From the NCBI GenBank assembly GCA_964585685.1, contig CAZPEP010000068.1:122486-186485 (forward strand): 64,000 nucleotides of DNA, written 5' to 3'. Below, one piece after another: positions 59,410 through 64,000 of the stretch. Source of the stretch: JALHVH01 sp964585685 (GTDB lineage Bacteria > Acidobacteriota > Aminicenantia > Aminicenantales > Saccharicenantaceae). The notes under the pieces are model-generated. The model was given only the letters and a program-made list of their open reading frames with translations, was not told where the DNA came from and did not search any database. The translations under genes were made by a program, and so were the position numbers. The stretch's first letter is position 1. Every line of letters starts with the position of its first letter.

Positions 59410-60657
59410 CTACTCGTATCTCAACGACACGATCGGGTCCATGCGGGCGGCCTTTTGGGCCGGGAAGATGCCGAAGAAGAGCCCGATGGAGATCGAGACG
59501 GTCAGCCCTGCGACGATCGACCAAGGGGAGACCGTCGCAGGGAGCGGGGTCACGGCCCGGACGAGGAGGGCGATCCCGAACCCGACGAGGACCCCCAGGA
59601 CCCCGCCGGTCCCGGTCAGGACGACGGCCTCGATCAGGAACTGACGGAGGATGTCCTTGGCCTTCGCCCCGAGGGCCTTGCGGATCCCGATCTCGCGTGT
59701 CCTCTCCTTGACCGAGACGAGCATGATGTTCATGACCCCGATGCCGCCGACCATCAGCCCGATCGAGGAGATGACGATCATGACGAGGAAGGCCGCGCCG
59801 GTTAGCTGGTTGTAGAGATCGAGCATCGTGTCCTGGGTGAAGACGGCGAAGTCGTTGGGCTTCCCGTAAGGCACCTTCCTCCTCTGGCGGAGGAAGTTCG
59901 AGACCTGCTGGATGGCCGCTTCCATGTCGCCGTGGTTCCGCGGTGCGGTGTAGATCTCGAACGAATCCTTTTCGTAGGGGAAGGATTTCATCAGCGCCGT
60001 GATGGGGATACCGACAATATTGTCCCGGCTCTGGCCGAATATCTGGCCCCGCTTGCTCAAGACGCCTACGACCGTGAACTTCTCAGCCCCGATGCGAATC
60101 TCCTTGCCCACGGCGCTCTCGTGGGGGAAGAGGATCTCGGCCAGCTCGAAGCCGAGGACACATACCCGGCTGCTGTGGGTAATCTCGGCTTCGGTCAGCT
60201 GGCGGCCCTCCTTCGGGAGGTAGAGGGACATGACCAGGGGGAACTTTTCGTTGAAGCCCATGACTATGGAGCTGTCGCTCTTGATGTTCCGGTACTTGAT
60301 GTCGATCTGTTCGAACAGGCTCGGCGTGAGGCTGACGGCGACACCTTTGAGCAGGGGACAGGCCTGTTCCATCGCCTTGGCGTCGTCGACCGTCAGGTCC
60401 TTGCGGGCCCGCTCTTCCTCGCTCCGTTCGCCCATCCGGATCGGTTCGTACTTCTGGATCATGATGAGGTCGGAGCCCGCCGATTCGAGCTCGGCCCGGA
60501 ACGACTTATTGAGGCCCTGGATGACGGAGACCATGCCGATGACGGTCATGACGCCGATGACGATGCCCAGGACGGTCAGGAAGGACCGGAGCTTATGCGT
60601 CCGGATGGAGTCGATGGCCATTCGGAAGACCTCGCGGAAGATGCCGAGACGGATCAT
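59410..60657 (-). CDS. MacB-type ABC transporter permease (FtsX family)
   Basis: A 415-residue permease with an N-terminal helix, a large periplasmic MacB_PCD domain and three C-terminal FtsX-type helices. The FtsX signature MLVSVKERTREIGIRKALGAKAKDIL is divided here as MLVSVKERTRE and IGIRKALGAKAKDI. It is an exporter or mechanotransmission subunit whose ATPase partner is not encoded nearby. The upstream paralogous permease overlaps it by 4 bases. Confidence 0.9.
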   Translation of the reverse strand: MIRLGIFREVFRMAIDSIRTHKLRSFLTVLGIVIGVMTVIGMVSVIQGLNKSFRAELESAGSDLIMIQKYEPIRMGERSEEERARKDLTVDDAKAMEQACPLLKGVAVSLTPSLFEQIDIKYRNIKSDSSIVMGFNEKFPLVMSLYLPKEGRQLTEAEITHSSRVCVLGFELAEILFPHESAVGKEIRIGAEKFTVVGVLSKRGQIFGQSRDNIVGIPITALMKSFPYEKDSFEIYTAPRNHGDMEAAIQQVSNFLRQRRKVPYGKPNDFAVFTQDTMLDLYNQLTGAAFLVMIVISSIGLMVGGIGVMNIMLVSVKERTREIGIRKALGAKAKDILRQFLIEAVVLTGTGGVLGVLVGFGIALLVRAVTPLPATVSPWSIVAGLTVSISIGLFFGIFPAQKAARMDPIVSLRYE

Positions 60658-61889
60658 TGTTCCGTCCTCAGCGCATCGACGGGGTCGAGCCGGGCGGCCC
60701 GATTGGCTGGGTAGAGCCCGAAGAAGAGCCCGATGGAGGTGGACATGACGACGGCCAGGGCCACGGACATGGGCTCGACGCGCGACGGCATGGAGGTGGC
60801 GGCCGTTACGATCTTCGCGATGAGGACGCCCAGGGCGATGCCGATGACTCCGCCCCAGAACGCCATGAACGAGGATTCGATCAGGAACTGGAACAGGATG
60901 TCCTTGCGCCGGGCTCCAACGGCCATCCGGATGCCGATCTCCTTGGTCCGCTCGGTCACCGAGACGAGCATGATGTTCATAATGACGATGCCGCCGACGA
61001 CGAGGGCGATGGAGGCGATGGCGATCATCGCGAAGTAGATGCCCGACGTGGCCGTCTTGTAGAACTGGATGAACGTCTCCGAGGTCCGGAAGGAGAAATC
61101 GTCCGGATCCTTGTACGACCGCCTGCGCCAGGATCGGAGGAGGGTTCGGACCTCGTCCTGGGCCAGCGCCATCTGCTCCTGCGAGGCCGTGTGGATGTTA
61201 ATCTCGATCGAGCGGCGCAGGCCGTAGGCTTTGCCGAAGGTCGTGATGGGGATGCGGACGTAATTGTCCTGGGAGAACCCGAGGATCTTGCCCTTCTTCT
61301 TCCCGCCCCCGATGACGAGGAAATCGTCCGAACCGACCTTGATCCGGCGGCCTACCGGATCGACGCCCTCGAAGAGCTTTTCGGCCACGTCGGCGCCGAT
61401 GACGCATACGTAACGGGAGTGGTCCTCGTCCTCCCGCTGGATGTGGCGCCCGGCGTCCAGCTCGATGGTCGATCCGATGATGTGGTCGACGTGCGTTATG
61501 CCCCGGACCTCGGCCCCTTGGAGGGACTTGTTCCTGTACTTGACGGTCCGCGCGGTGCTCGTGCTCGCCCCGACGAGCTCGCAGGACGCGCAGGACGTCC
61601 GGAGGAGGCGCATCTCATCCAGGGTGACGTCGCGCCGCTTCATCTGCTCCTTGAAATCCTTCAGCGAGGTCCCGATCATCGAGACCTTGGAGACCGAGAA
61701 GTCGTTGGCCCCGTAGAAGGACATCTTCGTGTAGACGTAGTTATTGAGCCCCTGGATGACGGAGACGACGGCGATGATGGTCAACACCCCGATGATGATG
61801 CCGAGGAGCGTCAGAAACGTCCTCAGCTTATTGGAACGGAGTGCGACCATGGCCATCGCGAACGATTCCCGGACCTGCAGCTTTGCCAT
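60654..61889 (-). CDS. MacB-type ABC transporter permease (FtsX family), second copy
   Basis: A 411-residue paralogue of the next gene, with the same layout: helix at residues 18-45, MacB_PCD domain, and LVSVTERTKEIGIRMAVGAR before the last helices. Its periplasmic domain differs (CASCELVGASTSTARTV), so the two probably form a heterodimeric permease in a MacB-like tripartite or signalling complex. Its stop overlaps the next gene's ATG. An ATP-binding gene should lie elsewhere, or outside the window. Confidence 0.9.
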   Translation of the reverse strand: MAKLQVRESFAMAMVALRSNKLRTFLTLLGIIIGVLTIIAVVSVIQGLNNYVYTKMSFYGANDFSVSKVSMIGTSLKDFKEQMKRRDVTLDEMRLLRTSCASCELVGASTSTARTVKYRNKSLQGAEVRGITHVDHIIGSTIELDAGRHIQREDEDHSRYVCVIGADVAEKLFEGVDPVGRRIKVGSDDFLVIGGGKKKGKILGFSQDNYVRIPITTFGKAYGLRRSIEINIHTASQEQMALAQDEVRTLLRSWRRRSYKDPDDFSFRTSETFIQFYKTATSGIYFAMIAIASIALVVGGIVIMNIMLVSVTERTKEIGIRMAVGARRKDILFQFLIESSFMAFWGGVIGIALGVLIAKIVTAATSMPSRVEPMSVALAVVMSTSIGLFFGLYPANRAARLDPVDALRTEQ

Positions 61890-62047
61890 GTCGTTTTTCC
61901 GTCGTATCCTTCCCTTGAATATACGGCCGGAGCGGGATTCGGTTCAAGGGCCGCCCGGCGCATCTTGACTTTCGGGCCCGGCGTGCGACAATGGGAGAAA
62001 GGCACGGATATCATCGACGGGCCGGGAAACGGCCGAGGAGGAATTTC

Positions 62048-62620
62048 ATGAAGAGCATGAAGAGAACGATCGCGGGTCTTATCCTCGTCGCGACGCTCGC
62101 CGTCGCGGCCCCCGATGCCCGAGCGGGAATCGTCTACTTGGGACTGCAGGGCGGCGTTTCGCGGCAGAAGGCCAGCCTCTCGGGCATCACGTTCGACGCC
62201 GACACCTCGTTCCTGTACGGCGTCCGGGCCGGCGTGAGGATCCTGTCGCTCGCGGTAGAACTGAACTACTTCCAGGCTGCCCATAACCTGACCACCGGCG
62301 GGGTGATGGTGCCGACGTGGAGCGACCGCGAGGTCGATTACAGCTACCTCGGGGTCAACGTGCGTTGGACGATTCTGCCCCTTCCCGTCGTCAACCCCTA
62401 CCTGACCGTCGGCTACGGGTATTATGCGGCCGACATCCACGAGATCGACAAGGACAGGAACGGCGGGTTCAACGTCGGGGCGGGCGTGGAGCTCATGCTG
62501 GGGAAGAGCTTCTCGCTCCTGGCCGAGGGAAAATACCACCATGTCAGCTTGGACATCGACGCCGAAAAGATGAAGCTCGGCAACTTCACGCTGAGCGGCG
62601 GGCTGAACTTCTCCTTCTGA
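62048..62620 (+). CDS. Small outer-membrane beta-barrel (OmpA/Ail-like)
   Basis: A 190-residue outer-membrane protein with a signal peptide ending DARAG. The mature part consists of paired amphipathic strands with aromatic ends (IVYLGLQGGVSRQKAS, SLLYGVRAG-type VRILSLAVELNYFQA, YSYLGVNVRW, YLTVGYGYYAADIHE) and terminates in SGGLNFSF, where the C-terminal Phe is a barrel-insertion signal. Eight strands are plausible, as in Ail/OmpX. GAGGA precedes the ATG; the longer upstream frame is not used. Ten bases before rluB-like gene. Confidence 0.85.
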   Translation: MKSMKRTIAGLILVATLAVAAPDARAGIVYLGLQGGVSRQKASLSGITFDADTSFLYGVRAGVRILSLAVELNYFQAAHNLTTGGVMVPTWSDREVDYSYLGVNVRWTILPLPVVNPYLTVGYGYYAADIHEIDKDRNGGFNVGAGVELMLGKSFSLLAEGKYHHVSLDIDAEKMKLGNFTLSGGLNFSF

Positions 62621-62629
62621 GCCCCACCC

Positions 62630-63355
62630 ATGCTGGTCCGTCTCAACAAATTCCTGTCCCAGGCCGGCGTGGCCTCGCGTCGAGAAGCCGACCGGCTCAT
62701 CGAGGACGGGCGGGTCAAAATCAACGGTCGCGTGGAAGCCGAGCTCGGCCTGAAGATCGACGACGCAAAGGACCGGGTCGAGCTCGACGGCCGGGCGGTC
62801 CGGAAGGACGAGCGTCTCATCCATGTCCTCATGAACAAGCCGATCGGGGCCGTCGTTTCCCTCCGCGACCCCTTCGGCCGAACTACCGTCCGCGACCTCC
62901 TCGTCGGGCTGAAGATCCGCGTCTTCCCCGTGGGGCGGCTGGACACGGATTCGAGCGGGGCGCTCCTCCTCACCAACGACGGCGAGCTCGCTTTCCGGCT
63001 GGCCCACCCCCGGTTCGAGGTCCCTAAGGTCTACCTGGCCAAGGTCGAGGGCGTTCCTTCGAGTGAAAGCATCGAAAAGCTCCGGAAGGGGATATTCCTC
63101 GAAGGAAAGAGGACCGCCCCGGCCAAGGCCTCCCTGATGTCGCGTTCGAGCCCGAACGGGCTGGTCAAAGTCACCATCCATGAGGGGCGGAAGCGCGAAG
63201 TTCGGAAGATGTTCGAGGCCCTCGGCCACCCGGTCAAGGACCTCAGAAGGATCGAATTCGCCGGGCTCACCCTCGAGGGCCTGAGGCCCGGCGCCTGGCG
63301 GCTCCTCGACGCCGGCGAGATCCGCAGGCTACGGAAACGCGCGGGTCTCGAATAG
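62630..63355 (+). CDS. rluB: 23S rRNA pseudouridine synthase (RluB/RsuA family)
   Basis: A 241-residue enzyme. Residues 1-60 are an S4 RNA-binding domain (VRLNKFLSQAGVASRREAD). The catalytic Asp lies in VGRLDTDSSGALLLTNDGEL, and VTIHEGRKREVRKMFEALGHPV is the family's conserved C-terminal block. The signature and length fit RluB (or RsuA/RluE); the exact rRNA site is not certain. Ordinary housekeeping gene, probably co-transcribed with the barrel gene. Confidence 0.93.
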   Translation: MLVRLNKFLSQAGVASRREADRLIEDGRVKINGRVEAELGLKIDDAKDRVELDGRAVRKDERLIHVLMNKPIGAVVSLRDPFGRTTVRDLLVGLKIRVFPVGRLDTDSSGALLLTNDGELAFRLAHPRFEVPKVYLAKVEGVPSSESIEKLRKGIFLEGKRTAPAKASLMSRSSPNGLVKVTIHEGRKREVRKMFEALGHPVKDLRRIEFAGLTLEGLRPGAWRLLDAGEIRRLRKRAGLE

Positions 63356-63385
63356 GCGCACAGGGCGAACGGCCTTTCCTGGGCG

Positions 63386-63568
63386 CATTTCTCCCTCTAT
63401 TCCGAGCTCGAGAAATGGGCTGTTGGGAATGGCTACGAATGGGGGGAGCTGTCCTGACATCTCGAGGACAACGATGCCATCAACCGGTTCGCCGCGTCCA
63501 TCGGGGCCCGCATCTCCAAGAGGTACAGGATCTACGAGCGGACGCTCACCCAGCATCCCCCGTCATGA
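63386..63568 (+). pseudogene. Decayed C-terminus of a GNAT-like acetyltransferase
   Basis: In one frame the bases read LYSELEKWAVGNGYEWGELS, then an in-frame TGA where a Trp is expected, then HLEDNDAINRFAAS and IGARISKRYRIYERTL before the real stop. This is the typical end of GNAT-related proteins (helix, GELSW-LEDN, then KRYRIYE). No start or N-terminal domain is found upstream. It lies in the 402-base gap 63356-63757, which also holds the tandem repeats described separately. Confidence 0.65.
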
Positions 63569-63617
63569 ACGGGCCGCGGGTTTTGATTTTTTCTTTGGAC
63601 AAGGGAGCTTGGGCTTT

Positions 63618-63691
63618 GAATACCCCCCTTTGTAAAAGGAGGATTGGGGGGAGTGAATACCCCCCTTTGTAAAAGGGGGGCTGGGGGGATT
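63618..63691 (+). repeat. Two tandem 37-bp repeats with internal dyad
   Basis: Two head-to-tail copies (63618-63654 and 63655-63691) each contain GAATACCCCCCTTTGTAAAA followed by a G-rich half. CCCCCCTTTGTAAAAGGGGGG in the second copy is a near-perfect inverted repeat. It resembles dispersed REP-type elements and is too short an array for CRISPR. They sit 66 bases upstream of ribH. Confidence 0.85.
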
Positions 63692-63757
63692 TATGGACAT
63701 CCGCCCGAAAACCGGATAAGATAAGGGCCGGATCCAACGATCCCCGGAGGAGGACCC

Positions 63758-64000
63758 ATGAAGAGCTATCAAGGAACACTTCAGGCCAAGGGGCTGAAGA
63801 TCGCCATCGTGGTGAGCCGGTTCAACCAATTCATCTCGGAGCGTCTGCTCGAGGGGGCGCTGGACGCCTTCCGCAAGCTCGGGGCCGTCGAGACCGACCT
63901 CTCAGTCTATAAGGTCCCCGGCGCGTTCGAGGTCCCGTTCGTCGTTAAGAAGATCGCCGCGGCCCGCAAGGTGGACGGCATCCTCAGCCTGGGAGCCCTC
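63758..64000 (+). CDS. ribH: 6,7-dimethyl-8-ribityllumazine synthase, N-terminal part
   Basis: The gene runs off the right edge after 81 codons. Lumazine synthase makes the penultimate riboflavin precursor. The visible sequence begins MKSYQGTLQAKGLKIAIVVS with the core motif RFNQFISERLLEGALDAFRK, the substrate block YKVPGAFEVPFVVKKIA and ILSLGAL. GGAGG precedes the ATG. No FMN riboswitch pattern is recognised upstream, where the 37-bp repeats lie. Confidence 0.96.
   Translation, partial: MKSYQGTLQAKGLKIAIVVSRFNQFISERLLEGALDAFRKLGAVETDLSVYKVPGAFEVPFVVKKIAAARKVDGILSLGAL

Noticed and set aside
63618..63691. CRISPR array
   Set aside because: Only two directly abutting copies without spacers, each a palindrome; no cas gene in the window.
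63569..63757. FMN riboswitch upstream of ribH
   Set aside because: No recognisable RFN-element conserved blocks; the sequence consists mostly of the tandem repeats.

Overview
The window is a high-GC, gene-dense bacterial chromosome segment. Outer-membrane barrels, a TolC/MFP/RND efflux operon, lipoproteins and an O-antigen-ligase-like protein point to a diderm. Exported peptidases (S9A, M28, C45, a DUF885 protein), a CstA-type carrier, an S55-domain protein and a eukaryote-type GlnRS would suit an Acidobacteriota-type lineage such as Candidatus Aminicenantes. That placement is an inference from gene content; no rRNA is present.

Layout: 1-8.5 kb holds the end of a prolyl oligopeptidase gene, a small barrel protein, overlapping gltX-glnS, and a symporter/M28 peptidase operon. 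At 8.7 kb lies tRNA-Arg(CCG), followed to about 18.2 kb by a visibly AT-richer, island-like stretch: two abutting gene fragments, a duplicated 53-nt intergenic element, an L-Ala-D/L-Glu-epimerase/MenC-like enolase, a transglutaminase lipoprotein, a Lys/Glu-rich protein, a BaiN-like flavoprotein and two glycosyltransferases. 18.3-31.4 kb carries a CstA-type carrier, a C45 hydrolase, the efflux operon, an exported methyltransferase fusion, a phytoene-desaturase-like enzyme and a K+ channel. 31.6-37.1 kb starts with tRNA-Lys(CTT) and contains an unusual cluster: an O-antigen-ligase/TPR/transglutaminase fusion, a pentapeptide-repeat membrane protein, an ATP-grasp enzyme and a GspG-like protein. 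37.2-46.7 kb is mostly housekeeping (ParA/J-domain pair, rpoZ, CYTH, polyprenyl synthase, YajQ, TatD, FabH) plus a DUF885 protein that has lost its metal motifs. 46.7-64 kb has an S55-like protein with a beta-propeller protein, GHMP kinase and EF-P, an amidohydrolase, a NuoE-like stub coupled to RNase HIII, a DUF401 permease, AlaX, an exported flavodoxin, two MacB-type permeases, a barrel protein, a pseudouridine synthase, a decayed GNAT gene, tandem 37-bp repeats and the start of ribH.

Together the genes suggest peptide and amino-acid scavenging (exported peptidases, dipeptide epimerase, peptide/solute carriers), an elaborate envelope, and ordinary translation and cofactor functions. The best candidate for an undescribed system is the 31.8-37.1 kb cluster, where a transglutaminase triad is fused to a ligase-like membrane protein whose conserved His is replaced by Phe, next to an ATP-grasp enzyme.
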